Positions 24,549 through 33,052 of a stretch of DNA of 42,898 nucleotides are shown here, piece after piece. The DNA is from Betaproteobacteria bacterium (lineage in GTDB: Bacteria; Pseudomonadota; Gammaproteobacteria; Burkholderiales; SG8-41): positions 1 through 42,898 of the forward strand of contig JACQGO010000135.1 in NCBI GenBank assembly GCA_016199485.1, in the 5' to 3' direction. The first letter of the stretch is position 1; the number at the start of each line of letters is the position of its first letter. The position numbers and the translations under genes are program-made. The notes under the pieces were generated by a model that saw only the letters and a list, made by a program, of their open reading frames with translations, had not been told where the DNA came from and ran no database searches.

Positions 24549-25174
24549 TAGTCCCCTTCTGTCGGATCATCGGGCTGCGGCGCCGGTCGCCGGCTGATCG
24601 TATTCAGCCGTGCGGTCGTCGAGCCCCAAGCGAAGGTGGCGTTGGCGAGGCTGGCCACGTATTCGTAGCCGAGATCTCCCGCGTAGCGCGCCTGCTGATC
24701 CTCGTCGGTGTAGCGCCCCCCGGGGGCGCGCTGGAGGATCGCCAGCCGGCTCTCCGTGTTGACCGTGAGCGTGCCGCCATCGCCGCGGTGCTCGATCTCC
24801 GGCACGTCCATCCGCCCGCCGTACCACTGGTAGGGATCGGCGATCACGGCCCCGGTGGAGTCCAGGAAGGCCAGCCAGGCGTTGACCGGCATCCCCTGCC
24901 GCGCCTGCGAAAGCGCGGCGGAGAGCAGGCTGGTCGTCAGGCCGTTGAGCGTGAACACCGCCCCGGCCGCCTCGACCCGCAGCGTCTCCGCCGCCGGCTG
25001 CACGCCGATCAGCCCGGCCGCGCTGGTCCAGCTCTTGCCGTCCCAGGAGAGCGTGCCCAGCCCCGACCACAGCCGGACGTAGCCCGACGACCATTCCGTC
25101 TCGACCAGCAGGGCGATGCTCCTGGCGCTGGCGGTGAGCTCGGTCACCATGCCGGCCGTCAGCCCGCGCGTCAT
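24548..25174 (-). CDS. DUF2163-like tail protein
   Basis: TASARSIALLVETEWSSGYVRLWSGLGTLSWDGKSWTSAAGLIGV... Confidence 0.7.
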   Translation of the reverse strand: MTRGLTAGMVTELTASARSIALLVETEWSSGYVRLWSGLGTLSWDGKSWTSAAGLIGVQPAAETLRVEAAGAVFTLNGLTTSLLSAALSQARQGMPVNAWLAFLDSTGAVIADPYQWYGGRMDVPEIEHRGDGGTLTVNTESRLAILQRAPGGRYTDEDQQARYAGDLGYEYVASLANATFAWGSTTARLNTISRRPAPQPDDPTEGD

Positions 25175-26358
25175 ATCGCCTCCACCGCGTCGAACGCGAT
25201 CCCGTAGATGCCCTGGTGGTCCATGTCCCAGGGCGACAGCCGCTGCGCCAGCCGGAACACCCCCTTGCACGAGCTGGTGACGATGCTAGCGCCCGCCGCG
25301 GGTGACTCGCGCAACCCGGGCCAGATATTGAGCGTGAGGTTGCCCCACACGTCACTGTTCGCGTCCAGCAACATCTTATAGAGCCGCGACGTACTGCCGG
25401 TGCCGTGTTGTATGTAATCACCGGCCTTGAGGACACCATCCGCGCTTGCAGGCCATCCATCAGTGTAGAGCACCTGTGCGCCAACGGCGGGGACAACATT
25501 TACTTGAATAGCCGCGCCCGTCGTCACATATGTTGATGGCCCGACTGTATCTGCAACATCGTCCTGCGCGCCGAATAGATAGAGCGCGACCGCACCTGCT
25601 GCAATAGTGCAAGCTCCCACAGCATCACCATCAACTGCGTAGACTCGGGCCGATGAAATTGTTGCCCCTGCCAGCACATCAAATTCCGCTGAACATCTAT
25701 ACCAACCAGAACCAAGCGAATTAATCCCTCCAGTGATTCCAGCTTCAACCGTTCCGATTACTCCCGTATTGAGATTGAACCAAACGTTTCTTTCCGTTCC
25801 GTCCTTACGCAAACAGAGAAACCTAAACCACGTTTTTGTTCCGGCCTTGATGTGAATCGATACGGTATGTATCCCGCTTTGCGTATCAAATTCCTGAAAA
25901 CATCCTGGTGTGACGTTCAATGCTGATGCTACCAGCGCATCTGCTGTCACTTCAGCATTGATTGGGTTGGCAACGGCATTCGCAGTGATAGTAGCGTTAT
26001 CTTTCGCCCAAATCGCATTATCGAATTGTTCAGAATAATAGAAGCGATTTTGACGATACCGTACAGTAGGCGTCCCGCCAGCACTGCCGCGCGGGGTGGC
26101 GCCCAGCGGATCGCCGGCCAGGAAGGTGTAGCGCGGGCCGTTCAGCTTGAGCAGGAACGCCGCCCACTCCTCGGCCTCCGCGCGCTTCATCGGCGGGAGC
26201 GCGGCCGAGAAGCGCCAGAGCTTGCCGCCCCAGTCCTGCACCTGCTGCTCGCCGGTGAAGGGCGAGTCCTCCAGCGCCACGCGTGAGTCGCCGATCAGCC
26301 GCATGCCGCGGAAGGCGGTCGGGCTGCTGGGCATCGAGAGCGGGTAACTTATGCTCAT
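25171..26358 (-). CDS. DUF2460-like distal tail protein with an internal carbohydrate-binding-like domain
   Basis: SPTAFRGMRLIGDSRVALEDSPFTGEQQVQDWGG...; insertion YYSEQFDNAIWAKDNATITANAVANP... Confidence 0.7.
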   Translation of the reverse strand: MSISYPLSMPSSPTAFRGMRLIGDSRVALEDSPFTGEQQVQDWGGKLWRFSAALPPMKRAEAEEWAAFLLKLNGPRYTFLAGDPLGATPRGSAGGTPTVRYRQNRFYYSEQFDNAIWAKDNATITANAVANPINAEVTADALVASALNVTPGCFQEFDTQSGIHTVSIHIKAGTKTWFRFLCLRKDGTERNVWFNLNTGVIGTVEAGITGGINSLGSGWYRCSAEFDVLAGATISSARVYAVDGDAVGACTIAAGAVALYLFGAQDDVADTVGPSTYVTTGAAIQVNVVPAVGAQVLYTDGWPASADGVLKAGDYIQHGTGSTSRLYKMLLDANSDVWGNLTLNIWPGLRESPAAGASIVTSSCKGVFRLAQRLSPWDMDHQGIYGIAFDAVEAI

Positions 26359-26361
26359 CGC

Positions 26362-27975
26362 TCACGTCCTCCGCGCGCGGCTTTCGACGGCGGCCACGCT
26401 CATGGCGACAATCTGCGGCGCCGCCTGGCGCATCATCGCCTCCACCCGCGGGATGATCGTCGGGTCTGCGCCCCGGAAGTCGTTGTTGATGACGGTGGTG
26501 CTGCCGCCCCCGCTCGGCGCGATTCTGATGGCCGGGACTCCGCTGAACGGGACCTCTGTCCCTGGTGTGGTGGCGGGCGCCCCGGTTGCCGCAGGTCCCG
26601 CGCGGAGATCGCCGATCGGGAAGGATATGAGCCCGGCTGCCTGCAAGCCACGCCGCACCTGCTGGAGGATTATCTCGTAGAGAATCATCTGGAGGATATT
26701 CTTGCTGATGTCCCGCAGCGTGTCGGCAAAGTTCTTGCCCTGCATGATGGCATCGGCGAAGCCCGAGGCGATGATGCCGGCTCCCTGCTCAAAAAGCGTA
26801 TTCTGTTCCGCAACGCGCCTGTTGAGATCATCGATGATGACGGCCTGCTGGCGCAGGGCCTCGGCCTTGTCGTAGGCAAGTTGCACATCATAGGCGTCGT
26901 TGAACCTCTTTTCTTTCATCAGTGTGGCCGATTCCATCAAAAATTGTGTCCAACGTTTCGCTGCATCATTCGCCATACCGATTGCTTTGGACAATTCCAT
27001 TCCCTGATCGGAATTTATTTTCAGCGCCAATGCATTCTCTCTGATCGCAGCCGTTAGCGCCTTGAATTTGATGGTCGGATCTTCGCGCGGTATCGACGGC
27101 TCGACTTCGATCACGCGATTCTGCCGGATCGGCTCTTTGGTGACGACATCCACTTCGATCATGCGATTCAACCTCTGCGGCTGCGCCAGCGCTTCCTCGA
27201 CGAGGCGATTCGCTTCTTTCGCCACCCTGTAGACATCGCCGAGCCATCCGAGTGCGGTGCGCCCCCAACCTTCGATGGCCGCCGCCAATTCATCCCAGGA
27301 TCGCATCTGCTCTTTTGCCTGTTCAGCCTGATCTTTGGTGATTGTGGCGCCAGCGGCATCAGCGGCGAGCATACCTTCCTTGAGCCCCTTCGCTCCTTCG
27401 GCAACGAGCCGCAAACCGTGCTCACCCCGCATCCCCATTAATTCCAGCGCGAGCCGCGTCCGCACAGTCGTATCTTGAACGAGACTCAACGCATCGACGA
27501 CCGCCAGCAATCGTTCATCTGCCGGCATTTTTGCAAGGTTCTCAAAGCTCAGGCCAAGTTGCAGGAACAATTCAATCGCTTTGGGGGACTCCGCCTGCGC
27601 TTGACCGATGGCATCGTTGAGCATTTTCATGCTCATAAAAAGGCCCGATGCGCCAACACCGGCCGCTTTGGATGCAAAGTTCAACTGAGAAAGTTTTTCG
27701 ACAGTGAGGCCGAGCGCATCCGCAGCTGTACCGGCATCGTCGGCCATGGCTGTGAGATGCTTTCCAAAAGCAACAATCCCGCCGACAGACAGCCCCACCC
27801 CGACCGCACCGAGCGCGTTCTTTAACAGGCCGAACGCGGAGGCGGCGCGGGCGTTGTGCTGGTGCGCCGCCGCGGCGAACTGCTTGACGGACTCGGCCCC
27901 TTCTCTCAGCCCCTCGACGAGCCGCACCGTGTCCGCCGAAAGCTCGACCCTCACCCCACCGATCGCTTCCGCCAT
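26362..27975 (-). CDS. tail tape measure protein
   Basis: GVRVELSADTVRLVEGLREGAESVKQF...; lambda-H-like C-terminus (FADAIMQGKNFADTLRDISKNILQMILYEIILQQVRRGLQAA). Confidence 0.8.
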   Translation of the reverse strand: MAEAIGGVRVELSADTVRLVEGLREGAESVKQFAAAAHQHNARAASAFGLLKNALGAVGVGLSVGGIVAFGKHLTAMADDAGTAADALGLTVEKLSQLNFASKAAGVGASGLFMSMKMLNDAIGQAQAESPKAIELFLQLGLSFENLAKMPADERLLAVVDALSLVQDTTVRTRLALELMGMRGEHGLRLVAEGAKGLKEGMLAADAAGATITKDQAEQAKEQMRSWDELAAAIEGWGRTALGWLGDVYRVAKEANRLVEEALAQPQRLNRMIEVDVVTKEPIRQNRVIEVEPSIPREDPTIKFKALTAAIRENALALKINSDQGMELSKAIGMANDAAKRWTQFLMESATLMKEKRFNDAYDVQLAYDKAEALRQQAVIIDDLNRRVAEQNTLFEQGAGIIASGFADAIMQGKNFADTLRDISKNILQMILYEIILQQVRRGLQAAGLISFPIGDLRAGPAATGAPATTPGTEVPFSGVPAIRIAPSGGGSTTVINNDFRGADPTIIPRVEAMMRQAAPQIVAMSVAAVESRARRT

Positions 27976-27976
27976 C

Positions 27977-28591
27977 TCAGGTTGCTCCGATCTTGGTCAG
28001 GATCTTCGCCTGGCGGCGGGCGAGCTGGCGCACCTTGCGCTCCATCGCGCGCCAGAGCTCCGCGCCGATGCTGCGGGCAGCCTCGACCTTGCCCGCGTCC
28101 CATGCGCGCTGCAGGTAGCGCCGCGCCGTCACGCGGCCGGTCGGGTGCGGCTTGCGGCCGAACGCCGCGAAGATGCGCCCGCGACGCGAGAAGCGACCGG
28201 TGAAGCGCCGCCCCTTCGTTGCACGCTCCTTGGTGCCGAACTCGATCAGGTGACCGGTGCTGGCCGTCGGGCCGACGAACACCGCGGCCTCCTGGGTCGA
28301 AACGCCACGGTAGCGCGCCTGGCTGCGGGTGAGCCGGCGCAGCACCTTCACCCCGCCACGCCGCAACGAGTTGCGCGCGAGCCCGCGCAGCCCCTTCCGC
28401 CCGCCCGCGACCGGGCGCAGCGTGGCGCGCAGGTTGGCCGTCGCCGCACGGGCGATGGGGCGCCCGGCGGCAGTGAGCGCCCCCATCACGATCTCGCGGG
28501 AGAGCGCGGCCGGCAGCTCGGCCAGCGCGGCCCGCACCTCCTCGGCGCCCACGATGCGCAGCACCTGCTCGCTGCGTTGCCCGATAGCCAT
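27977..28591 (-). CDS. HK97 gp10-like minor tail/neck protein
   Basis: STGHLIEFGTKERATKGRRFTGRF...HPTGRVTARRYLQRAWDAG. Confidence 0.55.
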   Translation of the reverse strand: MAIGQRSEQVLRIVGAEEVRAALAELPAALSREIVMGALTAAGRPIARAATANLRATLRPVAGGRKGLRGLARNSLRRGGVKVLRRLTRSQARYRGVSTQEAAVFVGPTASTGHLIEFGTKERATKGRRFTGRFSRRGRIFAAFGRKPHPTGRVTARRYLQRAWDAGKVEAARSIGAELWRAMERKVRQLARRQAKILTKIGAT

Positions 28592-28788
28592 CAGCGCCTC
28601 GCGTGCAGGAGTTCGCCCAGCCCGGCCTGTGCGGCGCCGTACACTTCCGCCTCCATCCGCCAGCGCTCGCGTCGCGCGGCGTCGGCGGCGTAGTACGCGG
28701 CCCACAGGGCCAGCTCGCCCATCGTCACCCGGCCCAGGAGGTCGCCCACCGTCATGTGCAGCTCGCGGGCGAGGTCGAACAGGAACAT
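28591..28788 (-). CDS. tail assembly chaperone T part (expressed as a G-T fusion)
   Basis: ARELHMTVGDLLGRVTMGELALWAAYYAADA; in the -1 frame relative to G. Confidence 0.7.
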   Translation of the reverse strand: MFLFDLARELHMTVGDLLGRVTMGELALWAAYYAADAARRERWRMEAEVYGAAQAGLGELLHARR

Positions 28789-29216
28789 CAGCCCGGGCCG
28801 GGCCCCGAGTTTTTTGCGAGGTCTCCGGTCTGCGCCCCCGTCGGGTTCAGCCCCTGCACTTCACGGTATAGGCGGACCAGCACCCGGCTCTGGTCGAGCG
28901 GCGCCTCGACGAGCCGCGCCACGTCCTCCGCGCCGAACAGCCGCCGGCCCTCGGCGTCGGTGAGGGAGAACGCCAGCAGCAGCGACGCCGCCTCGATGTT
29001 CTTGAGCACCTCGGGGCGATCGCCGGCGAGCAGGGCGTCCAGGGCGTCCACGTACTCGACGTATTCCGTGCCGCGCAGGGAGTTCACGTAGACATGCCCG
29101 CCCCACTCCGGCACCTCGATCCTCCGCCGCTGCGGGGCCACCAGCGCCAGGATGCCCTCGCGCGTGAGCGGCGTGGAGCCGCCGGCCCCGTCGCCACCGT
29201 TGCCGTTCTCGCCCAT
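28788..29216 (-). CDS. tail assembly chaperone G
   Basis: Position between tail tube and tape measure; ends in slippery GCA AAA AAC. Confidence 0.7.
   Translation of the reverse strand: MGENGNGGDGAGGSTPLTREGILALVAPQRRRIEVPEWGGHVYVNSLRGTEYVEYVDALDALLAGDRPEVLKNIEAASLLLAFSLTDAEGRRLFGAEDVARLVEAPLDQSRVLVRLYREVQGLNPTGAQTGDLAKNSGPGPG
28809..28815 (-). promoter_or_regulatory. programmed -1 frameshift heptamer A AAA AAC
   Basis: Minus-strand GCA AAA AAC TCG GGG in the G frame; -1 frame continues CTC GGG GCC CGG CCC GGG CTG ATG TTC into T. Confidence 0.85.
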
Positions 29217-29225
29217 CTGTGCCTC

Positions 29226-29660
29226 CTACGGCGTGATGTCCCGGATGATGGCGATTCCGTCCGAGCCCTTGATCGTGACGTCGATCACGGCCACGTCGCC
29301 GACCTTGAACGGCGCCGTGTAGTCGAAGATCATCCCGCTGCCCTGGTACTCGGGATTGGCCGCGCTGATCGCGGCGTCCTTGTCGAGGATGAGCGCCATG
29401 GTGCGGGAGGTTCCCGCCTGCGCATCGGCGAGCAGGCCGGAGAGCTGTTCGTCGATGGCGTTGTCCGCCACGTCGAGGAACAGCCTGCATCGCACCTCCC
29501 ACGCCTCGACGCCGCCCCCGATCATCTTCTTCCCGGTGCTGCCCATCGGCGTGATGTCGATCTCCGGGAACCCCCGCACCAGCGTCACCTCGGGGTGGTA
29601 GGACAGCCAGGAAACGGCGTTGAACGTCACCCGCACGTTCCGATAGGTCGTGACGGCCAT
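29226..29660 (-). CDS. tail protein
   Basis: 144 aa; located with the tube genes; EIDITPMGSTGKKMIGGGVEAWEVRCRLFLD. Confidence 0.55.
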   Translation of the reverse strand: MAVTTYRNVRVTFNAVSWLSYHPEVTLVRGFPEIDITPMGSTGKKMIGGGVEAWEVRCRLFLDVADNAIDEQLSGLLADAQAGTSRTMALILDKDAAISAANPEYQGSGMIFDYTAPFKVGDVAVIDVTIKGSDGIAIIRDITP

Positions 29661-29669
29661 GCTTCCCTC

Positions 29670-30401
29670 CTATGGGGTCTGGATGCCTACGGTGACCACG
29701 AAGGTGAACGAGATGCCGGCACCGCCCACGGTCCAGTCGATCCGCCACCACGTGTCGGTGATCGCCCCGGCCGCGGACTTCCACTCCGACGTGATCCCGG
29801 CCGCCTGCGTGAACGTCAGGCGCGTGGTGTAGGCCCCGCCCTGGGTGGCGGAGCTCTTGACCGTCACGTCGAGGGTGTCGCCAGCGCTCGCCGCAATGAC
29901 GTGCAGGGCGCCGTAGACGTACTGCGCCGCGCCCACCGCGCCGAGCTCGACGCCGGTCGAGTTGGAGCTGGTGGTGCGCGTGGCGTTGTGCATCAGCGTG
30001 CCGCGCACGATCCGCTCGCCCGGGGAGCACACGCCGCCGAGGCTGAACCGGTAGAGGTCGCCGACCTTCACCGCGCCCTCGAACTTGCCGAACAGCGCGC
30101 GGCCGAGGTAGGCCACGTCCGTCAGCGCGCCGCCGGCTCCGCCGATCGGCGCCACGCTGAACACCGTGTCGGCCTCACCGAGCGCCGCCTCTGCCGCAGC
30201 GCCGGCGTTCGCCTCGTCCATGTATCCCTCGATGTTGAGGGCATGGTCGGGGATGCCGCCCAGCAGCCGCCTGCCGGTGTCCGTGAACACCGTGGCGTCG
30301 ATCTCGTCGAGCTTCTGCCCGAGGGCCACGGCGTGCAGGTTCGTGGTGAGCCGGTACGCGCCAATCCAGGTCTCGGCATCGCGGAAGGTCTGAATCGCCA
30401 T
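29670..30401 (-). CDS. major tail tube-like protein
   Basis: 243 aa; MAIQTFRDAETWIGAYRLTTNLHAVALGQKLDEIDATVFTDTGRR. Confidence 0.55.
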   Translation of the reverse strand: MAIQTFRDAETWIGAYRLTTNLHAVALGQKLDEIDATVFTDTGRRLLGGIPDHALNIEGYMDEANAGAAAEAALGEADTVFSVAPIGGAGGALTDVAYLGRALFGKFEGAVKVGDLYRFSLGGVCSPGERIVRGTLMHNATRTTSSNSTGVELGAVGAAQYVYGALHVIAASAGDTLDVTVKSSATQGGAYTTRLTFTQAAGITSEWKSAAGAITDTWWRIDWTVGGAGISFTFVVTVGIQTP

Positions 30402-30404
30402 CGC

Positions 30405-30830
30405 CTACTCCCTGTAGGTCACGCGGAACTCGATCGTGGCGCGATGGGTGAAGATCGAATCCGACCCGGCCGCCACCGCAATCTGCTCCTCGGTAACGCC
30501 GTCGCTTTCGTCGATCACGAACACGTCCTCGACCGTGGTGCCGGTGGTGGTGCTCCAGCGTTGCAGCGCCTGCCGCACCTGGTCGGCCAGCGCGCGCGCG
30601 GTGAGGTACGTCGCGGCGTAGCAGTCGAAGGCGAACGTCGCCTTCACGATCCCGACATCGGCCCCGCCCATCACCGGAAACCGCTCGGGCGGCGGATCGC
30701 CCCGCTGGTAGACGATGCAGGGCAGCGTGACGTTCTTCGGCGCGATCTGCGGGTAGAGCCGCGTCCCGATCAGTGCGGAGACGCCGGCGTAGCCGGTCAC
30801 GCGATCCCCGAGCACCGATTCGATCGTCAC
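30405..30830 (-). CDS. tail completion/terminator protein (DUF3168-like)
   Basis: VSALIGTRLYPQIAPKNVTLPCIVYQRGDPPPE. Confidence 0.7.
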   Translation of the reverse strand: MTIESVLGDRVTGYAGVSALIGTRLYPQIAPKNVTLPCIVYQRGDPPPERFPVMGGADVGIVKATFAFDCYAATYLTARALADQVRQALQRWSTTTGTTVEDVFVIDESDGVTEEQIAVAAGSDSIFTHRATIEFRVTYRE

Positions 30831-30994
30831 CGCTTACCCCCGGTGTAGAGGCCGAGCTCGCAGCACCATAGGGCGACTTGCATCATCCGCTCTTCGCCGG
30901 TGAGCCAGGCCAGCACTCGCCATGGTCGATCGCTCCAGAGGATGGCTCGCACCCACCACCGAGCACGGAACTCGGGCGGATACGCGAACTCCAT
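30827..30994 (-). CDS. 55-aa Trp-rich protein, copy B
   Basis: MEFAYPPEFRARWWVRAILWSDRPWRVLAWLTGEERMMQVALWCCELGLYTGGKR. Confidence 0.65.
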   Translation of the reverse strand: MEFAYPPEFRARWWVRAILWSDRPWRVLAWLTGEERMMQVALWCCELGLYTGGKR

Positions 30995-30996
30995 TG

Positions 30997-31167
30997 TCAC
31001 GGCGCCACCTTGGCGACGAGGCCATGAGCGACGGCCCACTTCGCAACCCGGAGCGTTCGCGCCTCACCGGCGATCCGAGCCAATGCCCGCCACGGCCAGA
31101 GGCTCCAAAGCATGATCCGGAGCCACCAGCGGAAGACGAGCGTCAGTTCAAATTGCTGGACTGCCAT
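30997..31167 (-). CDS. 56-aa Trp-rich protein, copy A (absent from the ORF track)
   Basis: My translation: MAVQQFELTLVFRWWLRIMLWSLWPWRALARIAGEARTLRVAKWAVAHGLVAKVAP. Confidence 0.65.
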   Translation of the reverse strand: MAVQQFELTLVFRWWLRIMLWSLWPWRALARIAGEARTLRVAKWAVAHGLVAKVAP

Positions 31168-31170
31168 CGT

Positions 31171-31488
31171 TCACACCCCCACCGCTTCGACCATCAGCTC
31201 AAGCGCGTCCTGTCGCCCGAGCGGGATCACCCCGCGGATGTTGTACGTGCGGCCGTCATGCCGGATGCGCATGGCCGGGGTCACATCGCTGCGCCAGCGG
31301 ATGCGGAACTTCCCCTCGATCGTCGACTGCATCGAATCCGCGACGATCCGCTCCTGGCCGCGCAGCGCTTCCCATGAGGCCGCCACCACCGCCAGCACGG
31401 TCCAGGTGACCGTCGTGCCGTAGGCGGCATCCTGCGCCTCGCTGGGCTGCTCGATCGTGATCCGGCGGTCCATCCGCCCGATGTTCAC
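31171..31488 (-). CDS. phage head closure (head-tail adaptor) protein
   Basis: MNIGRMDRRITIEQPSEAQDAAYGTTVTWTVLAVVAASWEALRGQERIVADSM. Confidence 0.8.
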   Translation of the reverse strand: MNIGRMDRRITIEQPSEAQDAAYGTTVTWTVLAVVAASWEALRGQERIVADSMQSTIEGKFRIRWRSDVTPAMRIRHDGRTYNIRGVIPLGRQDALELMVEAVGV

Positions 31489-31491
31489 CGG

Positions 31492-31713
31492 CTACTCCAC
31501 GGGGCTGCCGCCCCTGTCGCGCCGCCCGCGCGAGGCCTCGGCCGGGACCGGCGCGGGCCCCAGCGTGGCCGGGTTGACCCACTCGCGCGTTTCCGGATGG
31601 CGGACGAAGACGATCCCCTCGCCGGCCGCGGCGAAGCGGGCCGCCTTGTCGCGCTCCACCCACACCCGGTTGCCCTTGTCCTTGCCCACCAGCATCTCCA
31701 CCATCACCGCCAT
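31492..31713 (-). CDS. hypothetical protein
   Basis: MAVMVEMLVGKDKGNRVWVERDKAARFAAAGEGIVFVRHPETREWVNP. Confidence 0.55.
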   Translation of the reverse strand: MAVMVEMLVGKDKGNRVWVERDKAARFAAAGEGIVFVRHPETREWVNPATLGPAPVPAEASRGRRDRGGSPVE

Positions 31714-31727
31714 GGCCAGTCCTCCCG

Positions 31728-32693
31728 TCAGGTGAAGCGCAGGTCGTACCGATCCGCGCGGAAAGGGTCCAGCAGCCCCTCGACGGTGCCCTTGATTTCC
31801 GTGACGGCAGCCCCGACGATCACCGACTGCCGGTGCTCGTAGAGGTCGCCGATAGCCAGCAGCATCCACTGCTTGATGCCCTGGGGCACCGCCCCGGCCG
31901 CGCCGTAGCCCGCCACGAATGTCACGATCACGGCCTCCATCTGCTCCCGGGTCGAGGGCCAGTATTCCCCGTAGGCCGGGAGGATGCCCCCATGCATCGC
32001 CCGTGGACCAGCCGGCGTGGTGACCTGGTACTTGCTCGCCGCCCAGGTCTGCGAATCGCCGGCCGTGTCCACGTACACGATCGAGGTCACCGACTGCAGC
32101 GGCGGCAGCGGCAGCCAGAGCTGGCACGCGCTGTCGTCCGGGAAATCGTTGAGCGCCAGCTTCCAGGTCTGCGTGATCAGCGCCCGGTTCGTCAGATCCT
32201 CGGCCCTCTGCCGCACGGTCGTGATCAGCGCCGTCAGGTACGGATCGCCGGTGGTGTTGGTCGTTGGCGCCCCGGCTCCCAGGCTCGCATCGGCCGTGTT
32301 GTCCGTGTACGTGGTGGTCGTGTTGTCGGCCAGCGTCGCCAACAGGAAAAAGGAGTTCTGCGCCGCGATCTTGTTCCGCCAGAGCCTGCGCGAGGTCGCC
32401 GCGCTCCCGCCCACCGGGATCGCCGTCAGGGCCACCTTGCCGTTGACGGTCTTGTCGGCGACGGTCACCGCGTCGCTGACCGTGCCGCCCTCCGTCTCCC
32501 CGTCCGCGGTGACGAACGTGACGCGGTAGCGGTGCGCGCCGTTGTCAACGTTCCCCGCGCCTGCGCCGGCCAGCGCCGCCGTAGGCGCCGTCGGGGCCGG
32601 CTCGGCATTGGTGCCGTCGATCTTCAGGTGCGTGCGCACCTCCGCCAGCGTGAGCGGCTCGGTCGCGGGGGCGGTCACCAGGTCGAGCGGCAT
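31728..32693 (-). CDS. head-tail connector (gp6-like) with inserted Ig/FN3-like domain
   Basis: TEPLTLAEVRTHLKIDG ... DPYLTALITTVRQRAEDLTNRALITQTWKLALNDFP; insertion GAHRYRVTFVTADGETEGGTVS... Confidence 0.75.
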   Translation of the reverse strand: MPLDLVTAPATEPLTLAEVRTHLKIDGTNAEPAPTAPTAALAGAGAGNVDNGAHRYRVTFVTADGETEGGTVSDAVTVADKTVNGKVALTAIPVGGSAATSRRLWRNKIAAQNSFFLLATLADNTTTTYTDNTADASLGAGAPTTNTTGDPYLTALITTVRQRAEDLTNRALITQTWKLALNDFPDDSACQLWLPLPPLQSVTSIVYVDTAGDSQTWAASKYQVTTPAGPRAMHGGILPAYGEYWPSTREQMEAVIVTFVAGYGAAGAVPQGIKQWMLLAIGDLYEHRQSVIVGAAVTEIKGTVEGLLDPFRADRYDLRFT

Positions 32694-32696
32694 CGG

Positions 32697-32870
32697 CTAC
32701 CCTCGCATCGCGGCCAGCGCCTCCGCGGCGGCCCGCTGCGCCGCATCCTTGCCCTGCACCCGGCCGATGCCCGGCACGGCGTACCATCCGTCGCCCAGGC
32801 TCTTCACGCGGATCGAGCGCACCCCCGGCGGCTTCGGGGCGGCCGGGACAACCGTTTCGTTCGGGTTCAT
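32697..32870 (-). CDS. 57-aa hypothetical protein
   Basis: MNPNETVVPAAPKPPGVRSIRVKSLGDGWYAVPGIGRVQGKDAAQRAAAEALAAMRG. Confidence 0.5.
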   Translation of the reverse strand: MNPNETVVPAAPKPPGVRSIRVKSLGDGWYAVPGIGRVQGKDAAQRAAAEALAAMRG

Positions 32871-33049
32871 CGGCCGCGCTTCGCCTTGCCGGCCACCGGT
32901 GCGGCGCGACGCTGGCGATCCCGCTCGACCACCGCGCGATCGCGCACGTACGCCACGGCCACGCCGGACTTGATGAGTTCCTTCGCCTGCGCGTCCTCGT
33001 GCCAAGCGACGCTCCCCTTGTGGGGGCCGCTCACGAATCGCACCTTCAT
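32867..33049 (-). CDS. 60-aa hypothetical protein
   Basis: MKVRFVSGPHKGSVAWHEDAQAKELIKSGVAVAYV. Confidence 0.55.
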   Translation of the reverse strand: MKVRFVSGPHKGSVAWHEDAQAKELIKSGVAVAYVRDRAVVERDRQRRAAPVAGKAKRGR

Positions 33050-33052
33050 GGG

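Noticed and set aside
21367-24597. 1076-aa plus-strand ORF
   Set aside because: Shadow ORF antisense to J in GC-rich DNA; Arg/His/Gly-rich composition without domain pattern, while the minus strand carries recognisable tail domains.
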